From contig CAYNVN010000064.1 of assembly GCA_964400655.1 (NCBI GenBank), positions 1 through 11,078 of the forward strand: 11,078 nucleotides of DNA, read 5' to 3'. The stretch is from B16-G9 sp964400655 (GTDB lineage: Bacteria; Bacteroidota; Bacteroidia; Bacteroidales; F082). A program made the translations under genes and the position numbers. Below, in pieces: positions 1 through 7,254 of the stretch. Below the pieces are notes generated by a model. The model was not told the origin of the DNA, searched no databases, and worked only from the letters and a program-made list of their open reading frames with translations. Every line of letters begins with the position of its first letter. The first letter of the stretch is position 1.

Positions 1-30
1 CTTGCTGTAAAAACGATTGTGTGAGGTATT

Positions 31-80
31 GTCATCCTTCGACTCCCTGCCCTGCCGGCAGGCGGGCGCTCAGGATGACA
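31..80. repeat. 50-bp palindromic repeat, unit A
   Basis: The outer arms, including the T at 30, are TGTCATCCT and AGGATGACA, a perfect 9-bp inverted repeat. The core holds a second, GC-rich palindrome (CTGCCGGCAG). The unit could fold as a stem-loop within a stem-loop. It matches the general form of dispersed palindromes seen between genes in Bacteroidota, where a shorter hairpin with the words CTTCGACTC and CGCTCAGG is common. The roughly 20-bp GC-rich core looks like an insertion into that shorter hairpin (recollection and inference, not tested). Confidence 0.75.
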
Positions 81-94
81 AAGCGCGTGAGAAT

Positions 95-144
95 GTCACT
101 CTTCGACTCCCTGCTCTGCTGGCAGGCGGGCGCTCAGAGTGACA
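95..144. repeat. 50-bp palindromic repeat, unit B
   Basis: This second copy has the same length and orientation as the unit at 31-80, 14 bp further on. I count six differences. Four of them form two compensated base pairs in the outer stem: the arms read TGTCACTCT and AGAGTGACA and remain perfectly complementary. The other two (C to T) lie in the GC-rich inner core and weaken its symmetry (CTGCTGGCAG). Confidence 0.75.
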
Positions 145-170
145 CGGGCAGTAACCAGCAACCTGATTCA

Positions 171-230
171 AACCTCTAAACTTCTGAACTTTTAAACTTT
201 TAAACTTCTGAACTTGAAACTTCTCAACCT
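171..230. repeat. degenerate 8-bp minisatellite (AACTTYTR-type)
   Basis: Tandem octamers such as AACTTCTG, AACTTTTA, AACTTTTA and AACTTCTG run in succession, with slips to 6 or 7 bp near the end. The period is not a multiple of three, and no supported gene overlaps it. A similar array occurs at 305-343 and 381-439, and in reverse complement at 10783-10840 and 10871-10908. Confidence 0.7.
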
Positions 231-420
231 TTCCGGACTCCCCCGATAACTATCGGGATGTTCGACCGAAAAGGTTCACTTCGCGTCTCTGCGTCTTAGC
301 GGTTCCTCAAACTTTCAAACCTTAAACTTCCAAACTTTGAACCGACCAGCAACAAGCATCAAGCAGCCAGCAACCAGGCAAACCTCTGAACTTTTGAACC
401 TCTAAACTTCTAAACTTTGA
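225..420 (+). repeat. left copy of long inverted repeat
   Basis: Read on the plus strand, this block matches the reverse complement of 10801-10988 at high identity over its whole length. The shared order is a nested stem-loop, a segment containing CTCTGCGTCTTAGCGGT or its close variant, octamer arrays, and a heptamer array. The left copy is longer mainly because of one extra 7-bp unit in the heptamer array and a few bases beside the inner palindrome. It belongs to a repeat mosaic rather than a gene. Confidence 0.8.
226..276. repeat. nested palindrome (stem-loop inside stem-loop)
   Basis: The outer arms are 226-238 (AACCTTTCCGGAC) and 264-276 (GACCGAAAAGGTT), complementary at 11 of 13 positions. 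Inside them, 242-257 is CCCGATAACTATCGGG, a 7-bp perfect stem with a two-base centre. The same composite appears inverted at 10938-10986. The inner palindrome looks like an insert in the apex of the outer one, because the bases between it and the right outer arm differ between the two copies. Confidence 0.7.
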
Positions 421-492
421 ATTTTCAAACCTTGAACTTACCAGCAACGAGCAACCAGCATCAAGCATCAAGCAACGAGCAACCAAACAACC
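305..492. repeat. alternating 8-bp and 7-bp minisatellite blocks
   Basis: Octamer arrays (305-343 and 381-439, words such as AAACTTTC and AACCTCTG) alternate with heptamer arrays (346-378 and 441-492, words such as CCAGCAA, CAAGCAT and CGAGCAA). Within each block the period holds over several degenerate copies, so these are two distinct minisatellite families placed side by side. Reading frames that cross the region give low-complexity peptides and are not real genes. Confidence 0.7.
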
Positions 493-540
493 CCAAAATC
501 TTTCCCTCTTCCCCAAATTCCTTAAGTCAATTATATTTAC

Positions 541-548
541 TACTTTTG
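541..548 (+). promoter_or_regulatory. candidate -7 box for the TPR-HTH gene
   Basis: TACTTTTG matches the Bacteroidota -7 consensus TAnnTTTG at every fixed position and ends 30 bp before the ATG at 579. No TTG lies 17-23 bp upstream, so the -33 element is weak or absent. Transcription would start near 554, giving a leader of about 25 nt. Confidence 0.45.
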
Positions 549-578
549 GAAGTATCTTAATAAAGCTTTTGATTACTA

Positions 579-2393
579 ATGCGGTTTGTGCTACTCAATA
601 TCAGAACAAGACCTTTTATCTGTTCAATAATAATCCTGTTGGCATTAACGCCCGGCATGTTAAAGGGACAAACCGATTACAAGCAAATTGAGCAACAACT
701 GATAACCATGTCGGACGATACGGCAAAAGTTAACAAACTGTTGGTCTTGGGTGAGTATTATTGCAGCAGGGAAAATGACAAAGCATTGATGTTTTTGCAG
801 GAAGCCTATTCCATTTCTTTGTCAACCGGATATACGGCCGGAACGGGCAAAAGTCTTATGTGGATCGGGCGGGTATATTATTACGAATCAAATTTCAGGT
901 TGGCCGGCAGTTATCTTGATAAGGCAAAAAAACCATTATTAACCATTGGTGATCCCCATGCGCTGGCCTATTTATATTTTGCCAAAGCTGCCAACCTAAA
1001 GGTACAGGGCGATTATGTAAATGCCATCAGGATGTTTAAAAAGTCAATTGAATATTCCAAACAAATCAACAACAAAAAGCTGATGGCCACCTGCTACATG
1101 GGCATTGGCGGAATTTTGCTTGACAGAAAGGATTCGGACAGGGCGTTGAGCTATTATAAAGATGCTCTGGCGTTGAACAAAGAGATAAACAACAAGGTAA
1201 ACATAGCCAATGTTTACAGCAGCATGGCATATTATTATAATTCGGTGGGTATGCCCGACTCAGCACTCTATTATTTTAACGAGGCTTTAAAAATAAGAAC
1301 CGACCTGAAAATAGACCGCCACATCGCCTCCTCCGAGAAGTCCATTGGCAAAATACTTATTGAAACGGGGCGATACGCTGAAGCAGAACAACACTTAATA
1401 CATGCGCTTAATATTTTTAAAAAGCTGGATGAACGTACCGGTATTGTTGTAACCAACCTTTCGCTGATAAGTGCCGGGGCAGGTCAGGGTAAACCCGAAG
1501 CTTTCGATCTTGTTAACCCGACACTTCGCATGGCAATCGATATCGACAATCCGAATTTACTGAGTTTCGTTTATAAAAAACTATCGGTTATATATGCCGC
1601 AAATAATGATTATCAAAAGGCATTTGAATATCAGCAAGAGCACATTAGGATAAAAGACAGCCTGTTTACTTCAGGAAAAGAGCGGATGCTGGCGGAGGTT
1701 GAAACAAGATTCCAAACCGAAAAAAAAGATGAACAAATAAAGTTTTTAACCGAGAAAAACAAAATACAACGTAAAAACAATATTTTGCTGGGGATTTTGA
1801 TTGTGTTTTTCGGGGCGGGGGTAGTGCTGCTTTTCTTTTTATTCAGAATGAAATCGGTGGCCTTTAAACGTCAGCAGCAGTTACGTGAGCAGGAAAAAAT
1901 TATTTACAGACAGGAGAAACAGCTTATTGAGCAGGAGAAAAAACTGCTAACGGAACAACTGGAATCGAAGAACCGCGAGCTGGCATCAAAAGCACTGGAA
2001 ATGATACGTTACAACGATGCCATATCGGGGATTATCGAAAAACTCGAAAAAATGAGTTATTCGCTAAAAAGCAATACGGAAGCTCAACAAGCCATCAACA
2101 GCATCATTAAAGAGATTGATTCAAACACCAAACAAAACATTTGGGATGAGTTTGAAAAAGTTTTCAAAAACATTCATTCGGGATTTTACAAAAAGCTGCT
2201 GGAAATTTGTCCCGATATCTCAGCTTCCGAAATTAAAATTGCCGCCCTGTTAAAGCTCAACCTTTCAACCAAGGAGATTGCTGCCATAACCTATAAGTCG
2301 GAGGGTGGAATTAAAACCACACGCTACCGTTTACGTCAAAAGCTTAACCTCTCTTCCGACGAAAAGCTGGTTCCGTTTTTAATGCAGCTGTAG
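579..2393 (+). CDS. TPR-repeat transmembrane regulator with C-terminal LuxR-type HTH
   Basis: This 604-residue protein starts with an N-terminal hydrophobic signal segment (about 10-30). About eight helical repeats of TPR spacing follow (about 55-358), with motifs such as GDYVNAIRMFKKSIEYSK and DRALSYYKDALALNKEI. A transmembrane helix lies near 400-422, then a charged Glu/Gln/Lys-rich coiled coil (about 425-510), then a C-terminal helix-turn-helix (about 547-604) with SASEIKIAALLKLNLSTKEIA followed by a recognition-helix region ending RLRQKLNL. The architecture implies TPRs outside the inner membrane and a cytoplasmic DNA-binding end, a one-component membrane regulator type common in Bacteroidota. 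Its ligand and targets are unknown. The next gene is convergent, so it is probably monocistronic. The ATG at 579 is chosen because it gives a complete signal segment; the ribosome site is weak and A/T-rich. The family call is solid, the regulatory role is inferred. Confidence 0.88.
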   Translation: MRFVLLNIRTRPFICSIIILLALTPGMLKGQTDYKQIEQQLITMSDDTAKVNKLLVLGEYYCSRENDKALMFLQEAYSISLSTGYTAGTGKSLMWIGRVYYYESNFRLAGSYLDKAKKPLLTIGDPHALAYLYFAKAANLKVQGDYVNAIRMFKKSIEYSKQINNKKLMATCYMGIGGILLDRKDSDRALSYYKDALALNKEINNKVNIANVYSSMAYYYNSVGMPDSALYYFNEALKIRTDLKIDRHIASSEKSIGKILIETGRYAEAEQHLIHALNIFKKLDERTGIVVTNLSLISAGAGQGKPEAFDLVNPTLRMAIDIDNPNLLSFVYKKLSVIYAANNDYQKAFEYQQEHIRIKDSLFTSGKERMLAEVETRFQTEKKDEQIKFLTEKNKIQRKNNILLGILIVFFGAGVVLLFFLFRMKSVAFKRQQQLREQEKIIYRQEKQLIEQEKKLLTEQLESKNRELASKALEMIRYNDAISGIIEKLEKMSYSLKSNTEAQQAINSIIKEIDSNTKQNIWDEFEKVFKNIHSGFYKKLLEICPDISASEIKIAALLKLNLSTKEIAAITYKSEGGIKTTRYRLRQKLNLSSDEKLVPFLMQL

Positions 2394-2449
2394 CGGTAAA
2401 AGAGGATATCTGCTAACCGGATTTTTATAGCACGTTGTTATAATAAAGG

Positions 2450-2968
2450 TTAAGGACTCTTTAATAGCTGGAACGAATTTATAATTGCCTGGGTTTCTTC
2501 GGTTTTTTCCTGTATTTTCTCGATGGGTACCAATGTGGATAGAACATAACCCTTGTTGTTATTGGTGGTATAAAATGCAGAAAACGATTCGGCAATACCA
2601 TTTAAGTATCCATTGTAAATGGCTATTTTACCTTTTATGTTGGTTTCGGTTGTATAATCTTTTAACGATGAACATTCAAAGCCTTCAGGTAACCGGTTTT
2701 CTTCAAAATCGCTTACCAGATCAAAAACATGGATGCTTTTATCGATATCGAATGCGTCAAGTTCAACGATGATGTTATTATCGGAACTGATGAACTTATA
2801 AACAAGCATTCCGTTTTCTTCAAAATGGGTACTGTTCCACCGATCGGGTATATTGATTTTGAAACCGTATTTTTTGTTAACATACCATTGCCCGTTTACC
2901 TGTTGCAAGGCAAATAAAATAATAAATATCAAAACTATTTTTTTACAGTCAAATGTTTTATTTAACAT
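2450..2968 (-). CDS. small exported protein, PsbP/Mog1-like fold suspected
   Basis: This 172-residue protein has a clear signal peptide: KK at 9-10, a hydrophobic core at about 11-21, and likely cleavage near NGQ at 25-27. The mature start, YVNKKYGFKINIPDRW, is the pattern seen at the start of PsbP/Mog1-like domains in small bacterial secreted proteins, where an aromatic and a YGF..P..W signature open the fold. The rest alternates strand-like stretches with a helical C-terminus (about 150-170). There are no catalytic residues I can name and no lipobox cysteine, so it should be released to the periplasm or outside. It converges on the TPR-HTH gene with a 56-bp gap and is divergent from the sensor kinase gene, so it stands alone. 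The fold is a tentative call from one motif, and the function is not known. Confidence 0.8.
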   Translation of the reverse strand: MLNKTFDCKKIVLIFIILFALQQVNGQWYVNKKYGFKINIPDRWNSTHFEENGMLVYKFISSDNNIIVELDAFDIDKSIHVFDLVSDFEENRLPEGFECSSLKDYTTETNIKGKIAIYNGYLNGIAESFSAFYTTNNNKGYVLSTLVPIEKIQEKTEETQAIINSFQLLKSP

Positions 2969-2987
2969 AAATTATTTTTTAGTTATG

Positions 2988-3018
2988 TAAAGATATACAG
3001 CTGCTATATTGCATACAA
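2988..3018 (-). promoter_or_regulatory. candidate promoter for the exported protein
   Basis: On the minus strand, TTG (3018-3016) is followed after 20 bp by TATCTTTA (2995-2988), seven of eight against a TAnnTTTG-form box with the last G replaced by A. The spacing lies in the 17-23 bp range of Bacteroidota promoters. The leader to the ATG at 2968 would be about 12-15 nt. Confidence 0.45.
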
Positions 3019-3140
3019 ATGGTCATCCGAAACCGCCCCCTGTTATTTATTATTTGTAGCCGGGTAATGATTAACCGGTACGGGTTTTGTTAAAACTCCG
3101 CAATAAGAAATCATTCCAACACCGTAAATGTTGTTATTTA

Positions 3141-3148
3141 TAACTTTG
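3141..3148 (+). promoter_or_regulatory. candidate -7 box upstream of the sensor kinase operon (distal)
   Basis: TAACTTTG fits TAnnTTTG exactly. No TTG lies at the right distance upstream. If used, the transcript would carry a leader of about 155-160 nt before the ATG at 3313. Confidence 0.35.
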
Positions 3149-3246
3149 CATTACTACCCTTTACCGGCCCCGCCCTGTTGTCGGTATTTCCGCATGTATT
3201 TAATAACTTTTTCGGCTCTATACCACACAATAAAAAAATATTTGCT

Positions 3247-3254
3247 TACTTTTA
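3247..3254 (+). promoter_or_regulatory. candidate -7 box upstream of the sensor kinase operon (proximal)
   Basis: TACTTTTA matches the -7 box except for the final base. It would give a start near 3260 and a leader of about 50 nt. It competes with the box at 3141-3148. If transcription starts here, the TTG at 3262 would be almost leaderless, which favours translation from the ATG at 3313. Confidence 0.35.
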
Positions 3255-3312
3255 ACATGTATTGCAAGAAGGAAGTTTGTTCGGTATTACACGTTTTCAT
3301 TTAAAAAGATTA

Positions 3313-6300
3313 ATGATTAATTATCAGAAAGTTGTTTTAGTGCTGCTTTTGGAGTTTTTATTAACGGTAACCGGTATGGCACAGCGTCGTCCGATTATCT
3401 TTACCAAACCTTTTGTTGAAGATAATCAGTCGGAGTTTAGGCACTTTACAACCGACGACGGGTTAAGCAATGACCGTATCACCGACCTGTTACAGGACAA
3501 ACGCGGATATATATGGATTGCTACACTTGACGGACTTAACAAATACGACGGAAAATCTTTTCATATTTTCAAACCCGATTCTTCAAACCCGGGTAATCGT
3601 AAACTATCGGTGTTTACTTCGCTTACACAGTCGGCCGGCGGCAAGGTTTATACAGGAACCGAAAAAGGACTGTTTTGGTACGACCGCAAAAACAACCAGT
3701 TGAAAAAGGTAAATATGATATACGATACCGTTAGTTTCTCTGATGCCAATGTTCGTGATGTTTTGTATCATCGCGACACTTTATGGGTTCTTTTAAGGAT
3801 GGGGAAATTACTTATGTTCAACCTGAAAACCAATATGGTAGATACCGTTTACAAACTTCCGCTTACCGATCAGCCCTACTACTATTATCACAGCCTGTAT
3901 ATGGATAAAGCGAACAATTTGTGGTTTTCCGACCGAAATATCTATCCAATGCGGTTGAGTCCCAAACGCGATAAATTGATTCGTTATATTAGTTCGCGGA
4001 CGGATTACAGTAAAAAGCGCGAATCGGATGCTTCGGGATATCTGGAGGATTCGCAAAATCGATTTTGGGTTTCAGGCCTGGACGGTGTTTATCAGATGAA
4101 CCGGAAAACAGGTGTTTTTAGCAAGTTCATCAGACCCTCAACCTGGTGTATTGCCGAAGATAAAAAGGGTATAATCTGGTTTGGAACGGGAATGGGGCTG
4201 TTAAAATACGATCCGCTAAAAAACGAAATGATTTCATATTCGCATAAAAAGGATAATCCGGCTTCAATTTCGTCAAATAATGTTTATCAGATACTTTTTG
4301 ATAAAGCCGGCAATATCTGGCTGGCAACGGGTAAAGGACTAAATGTTATATCTGTTCCAAAATATCCGTTTAATAAATTTGTTCACCTTGCAGGCATTGT
4401 GAACAGCCCGGCAGGAAATTCGGTAAGTGCCGTTGCCGAAGACAAAAACGGCAACCTTTGGATTGGTTACGATAAAGAAGGTATGGATTATTTTAACAGA
4501 AAATCAGGCATATTTACTCATTATAAACACGATAAGAACAATCCCAATTCACTGGCAGGAAATAAAGTATCAGACCTCTGTTTCGATTCTGAAGGAAAAC
4601 TATGGATTGGGCTTTGGCAGGGAATAGGGTTTAATATTTACAATCCGGAAACAGGTAAATTTACCCTGATAACATACGACAAAAAAAGTTTCGCAAAAGA
4701 CTGGTATAACGACTTTATTGAAGCGGGTAATGATAAAATGTATATCGGTTTTTGGGGAGGCGAAGGGCTTACCAGATTTGACAAAAACAGCCTGAAGTTT
4801 GAAAAATTTTATGGTCACGGTACTTTCGACAGGGCTTGTTGCCGTTTGATAACACGTTTGGAAAAAGATGACCGAAACAACATCTGGTTTGGAACAACCG
4901 ATTGTGGTTTATATCGTGTGAATCATGTTACAGATGAAACCGCTTCTTATTATGCTTCCGACAGTTCCGGTTTGATGTCGGATGAAATAAAAGACCTGTT
5001 GTTCAGTAACGGCGATTTGTGGGTTTTGAACGATTATCTTCAAAAATACGATGCCGCAAAAGATACCTTTATCACCTATGGAAAAAACGTTTTTTTATCG
5101 TATAGCTTAAAGGCGATGCTACGGGATGACAATGGAAATTTCTGGATATCGACGGGAAGTAACGGGTTGCTGGTTTTTGATACCGAAAAAGATTCATTAT
5201 TAACAGGCTATTGTAAATACGACGGGTTACAATCCAATAAATTTAACGATGCCCGTTATAAGTTATCAACCGGCGAATTATTTTTCGGCGGACAAAAAGG
5301 TTTTAATTTGTTTAACCCCGCAGAGGTTAAATGTACAACAAAACTTCCCGAAATATTTTTCGGCAGATTCCTGGTATCAGGTAAAGTTCGTTATTACGAA
5401 ACCACCGGAATCAATACCATTTATCTCCAACCCAAAGAAAATACCTTTACCATCGACCTGCTAAACGATGATATGATTAACCCCGAACAGTACAATTACG
5501 AAGTAAAATTAACAGGTTATGATATGGACTGGGTAAAGGTTAGTCCTAAAACACGCGAAATACGATATACGGCCGTGCCATTTGGCAGCTATCAACTGTT
5601 ATACCGAATTACCGACAGTAAGGGGAATTCAACAGTTAATCCTGTATCCGTTAAAATAATAATTGCCACTCCGTTTACTCACACCTTATGGTTTTATGCT
5701 TTGGTTTTTATAGTCGTGGCTACATTAGTAACCGCATTTTATAAAATTCATTACGATAAACTAAAAACAAAACATCACAATCTCGATCTTAAAGAGAGAC
5801 TTTTCAGACTACAGGTTAACCCGCATTTTTTATTTAACTCGTTAATTGCCATTCAAAATTATATTTTGAATCATAAAGCCAAAGACGCAGGATTGTATCT
5901 GTCAAACTTTGCACGGTTTTTTCGCATTATGCTCGAAAGCAGTCAAACCGAATCCATTCCTCTGGAAACGGAAATTAATATGGTTACACTTTACATGGGT
6001 TTACAGCAAATAAGGTATCCGGGTAAGTTTGAATTTAAATTTGAAGTTGACGAAGCATTGCCTGTCGATTTAACACATATTCCCGCCATGATTGTGCAGC
6101 CCATTCTCGAAAATGCCATTGAACACGGATTCAGAGGCATCGATAAAAAAGGATTGCTTACCATTCGTTTTCGGTTAATAAAAAATTACATCCGTTTTGA
6201 AGTGGAAGATAACGGTGTTGGTGTAACGGCTTCCAAAAAGTTTACAATGCCTCACAAAAACAAACATAATTCTTCAGCCATAGCCATTATTAAAGAAAGG

Positions 6301-6435
6301 GCCCTGGTTTTGAGTAAAAAATATAAATTTCCCATGTTGTTTGAAATTGAAGAGATTGTTAATAACAATCGGGTGGAAGGTACCATAGTGAGGATGAATC
6401 TCCCGTTAATAACGGGAAAATTTATAAAGCATTAA
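3313..6435 (+). CDS. LytS-type sensor histidine kinase with 14-blade periplasmic propeller
   Basis: This 1040-residue inner-membrane sensor starts at the ATG at 3313, which begins a signal peptide (MINYQKVVLVLLLEFLLTV, cleavage near MAQ). An in-frame TTG at 3262 would add 17 residues ahead of it and is less likely. About 40-690 holds fourteen propeller blades of the form (I/L/F)W(I/F/L)(A/G/S)T..GL..(Y/F)(D/N), which equals two seven-bladed propellers. A Y_Y_Y-type beta-sandwich follows (about 700-790), then one transmembrane helix (about 793-815). The His_kinase domain has NPHFLFNSL with phosphoacceptor His838, and the ATPase domain has an N box (ILENAIEHG, Asn934) and a G1 box (DNGVG, 966-970). 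It resembles the Bacteroides hybrid two-component sensors outside the cell, but it has no fused receiver or AraC domain. The partner regulator starts 9 bp downstream. The ligand is unknown; the related hybrid sensors bind sugars or oligosaccharides. Confidence 0.93.
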   Translation: MINYQKVVLVLLLEFLLTVTGMAQRRPIIFTKPFVEDNQSEFRHFTTDDGLSNDRITDLLQDKRGYIWIATLDGLNKYDGKSFHIFKPDSSNPGNRKLSVFTSLTQSAGGKVYTGTEKGLFWYDRKNNQLKKVNMIYDTVSFSDANVRDVLYHRDTLWVLLRMGKLLMFNLKTNMVDTVYKLPLTDQPYYYYHSLYMDKANNLWFSDRNIYPMRLSPKRDKLIRYISSRTDYSKKRESDASGYLEDSQNRFWVSGLDGVYQMNRKTGVFSKFIRPSTWCIAEDKKGIIWFGTGMGLLKYDPLKNEMISYSHKKDNPASISSNNVYQILFDKAGNIWLATGKGLNVISVPKYPFNKFVHLAGIVNSPAGNSVSAVAEDKNGNLWIGYDKEGMDYFNRKSGIFTHYKHDKNNPNSLAGNKVSDLCFDSEGKLWIGLWQGIGFNIYNPETGKFTLITYDKKSFAKDWYNDFIEAGNDKMYIGFWGGEGLTRFDKNSLKFEKFYGHGTFDRACCRLITRLEKDDRNNIWFGTTDCGLYRVNHVTDETASYYASDSSGLMSDEIKDLLFSNGDLWVLNDYLQKYDAAKDTFITYGKNVFLSYSLKAMLRDDNGNFWISTGSNGLLVFDTEKDSLLTGYCKYDGLQSNKFNDARYKLSTGELFFGGQKGFNLFNPAEVKCTTKLPEIFFGRFLVSGKVRYYETTGINTIYLQPKENTFTIDLLNDDMINPEQYNYEVKLTGYDMDWVKVSPKTREIRYTAVPFGSYQLLYRITDSKGNSTVNPVSVKIIIATPFTHTLWFYALVFIVVATLVTAFYKIHYDKLKTKHHNLDLKERLFRLQVNPHFLFNSLIAIQNYILNHKAKDAGLYLSNFARFFRIMLESSQTESIPLETEINMVTLYMGLQQIRYPGKFEFKFEVDEALPVDLTHIPAMIVQPILENAIEHGFRGIDKKGLLTIRFRLIKNYIRFEVEDNGVGVTASKKFTMPHKNKHNSSAIAIIKERALVLSKKYKFPMLFEIEEIVNNNRVEGTIVRMNLPLITGKFIKH

Positions 6436-6444
6436 ATAAAAAGT

Positions 6445-7197
6445 ATGGCAATGAAAACGCTTATTGTTGACGATGAACCCAATGCAAGGCAAGTGATCAG
6501 AAACATTCTTGAAGCCTACATTGATAATGTTGAGGTTGTGGGTGAGGCTGAAAATGTTAAAGAGGCAACAGAGCAAATCAACAAGCTCAAACCCAAACTG
6601 GTGTTGCTTGATATTCACCTGCCCGACGGAACGGGTTTTGATGTTGTAAAAGCCTTTAAACAGGTACCCTTTAAATTCATCATAATTACTGCCTACGAAC
6701 AATATGCCATTAAAGCCATAAAATTAAGTGCCATCGATTATATTTTGAAACCCATCAATACACAGGAACTTATTGATGCGATCGAAAAAGTGAGCGATCC
6801 GGTAAACGAGAAGACAGCCTTGTTAAAGCTTGATTCGTACTTGCGTAACAGTCAAAGCATTCCGTCGGAGCGCCGCATTGTTTTTAATACTGCCGATGCG
6901 GTTCATGCCATTCGGATAAACGACATTATTCGTTGCGAATCGGATAAAAATTATTCAACCATTTATTTAAATAACGGTCGAAAGCTCATTGTGTCAAAAA
7001 CATTGAAAGAGGTTGATGAGATGCTTTCGGAATATGGTTTTTTCAGGGTTCATCAGTCGCACCTGGTCAACCTTCATTATTTTGAGCGATATGACAAACA
7101 GGGGTTGTCGGGAAACGTAGTTTTAAGCACCGGCGATAAAGTACCGGTTTCGTCGCGACGTAAAGAGGGACTGATGCAGGTTATTATGAAAATGTAG
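6445..7197 (+). CDS. LytTR-family response regulator
   Basis: This 250-residue cytoplasmic transcription factor is almost certainly phosphorylated by the kinase encoded just upstream. The receiver domain (about 3-120) has acidic residues Asp9-Asp10, phosphoacceptor Asp56 in LVLLDIHLPDG, Thr82 and Lys102 (LKP). The LytTR DNA-binding domain (about 143-247) shows the usual IIRCESDKNYSTIYL, SKTLKEV and FFRVHQSHLVNL motifs. The gap to the kinase stop is 9 bp, so the genes are co-transcribed and probably translationally coupled. Two starts are possible: the ATG at 6445 or the ATG at 6451 (MKTLIVDDEP). The A-rich stretch ending at 6443 is better spaced for 6451. No key residue is missing. LytTR proteins usually bind direct repeats, and I could not recognise such a pair in the window. 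Confidence 0.94.
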   Translation: MAMKTLIVDDEPNARQVIRNILEAYIDNVEVVGEAENVKEATEQINKLKPKLVLLDIHLPDGTGFDVVKAFKQVPFKFIIITAYEQYAIKAIKLSAIDYILKPINTQELIDAIEKVSDPVNEKTALLKLDSYLRNSQSIPSERRIVFNTADAVHAIRINDIIRCESDKNYSTIYLNNGRKLIVSKTLKEVDEMLSEYGFFRVHQSHLVNLHYFERYDKQGLSGNVVLSTGDKVPVSSRRKEGLMQVIMKM

Positions 7198-7217
7198 ATT
7201 TAATGGCATTACTTATC

Positions 7218-7225
7218 TATCTTTG
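7218..7225 (+). promoter_or_regulatory. -7 box for the MFS transporter gene
   Basis: TATCTTTG is a full match to TAnnTTTG and is followed by CAG, as is frequent at Bacteroidota promoters. No clear TTG lies upstream at the right distance. The start would be near 7231, a leader of about 24 nt, so the transporter can be transcribed independently of the LytTR operon that ends at 7197. A small hairpin (CCCT, five A, AGGG at 7229-7241) falls at the transcript's 5' end. Confidence 0.55.
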
Positions 7226-7254
7226 CAGCCCTAAAAAAGGGATGTTAAAAGAGG

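Larger units (their letters stand above)
2969..3312. other. divergent intergenic region
   Basis: This 344-bp gap separates the minus-strand exported protein from the plus-strand sensor kinase. It holds candidate promoters in both directions (2988-3018 on the minus strand; 3141-3148 and 3247-3254 on the plus strand). I see no ORF worth calling, no strong hairpin, and none of the repeats that fill the window ends. Confidence 0.6.

Noticed and set aside
171..492. Possible CRISPR array
   Set aside because: The units are 7-8 bp, contiguous and degenerate, with no spacers, and no cas gene is nearby.
322..516. Minus-strand 64-residue reading frame in the left repeat region
   Set aside because: It is a translation of the minisatellite blocks (low complexity, Cys/Leu/Ser-rich) with no start signal or family motif.
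2394..2449. Terminator between the convergent TPR-HTH and exported-protein genes
   Set aside because: Only a 4-bp CGGT/ACCG pairing with a long loop could be found, too weak to call.
3262..3312. TTG start for the sensor kinase
   Set aside because: It would place 17 polar residues before a good signal peptide. The ATG at 3313 has an A-rich ribosome site and starts the signal peptide directly.
3313..6435. Full hybrid two-component system protein
   Set aside because: The C-terminus ends after the ATPase domain; no receiver or AraC domain is fused, and the regulator is a separate LytTR gene.
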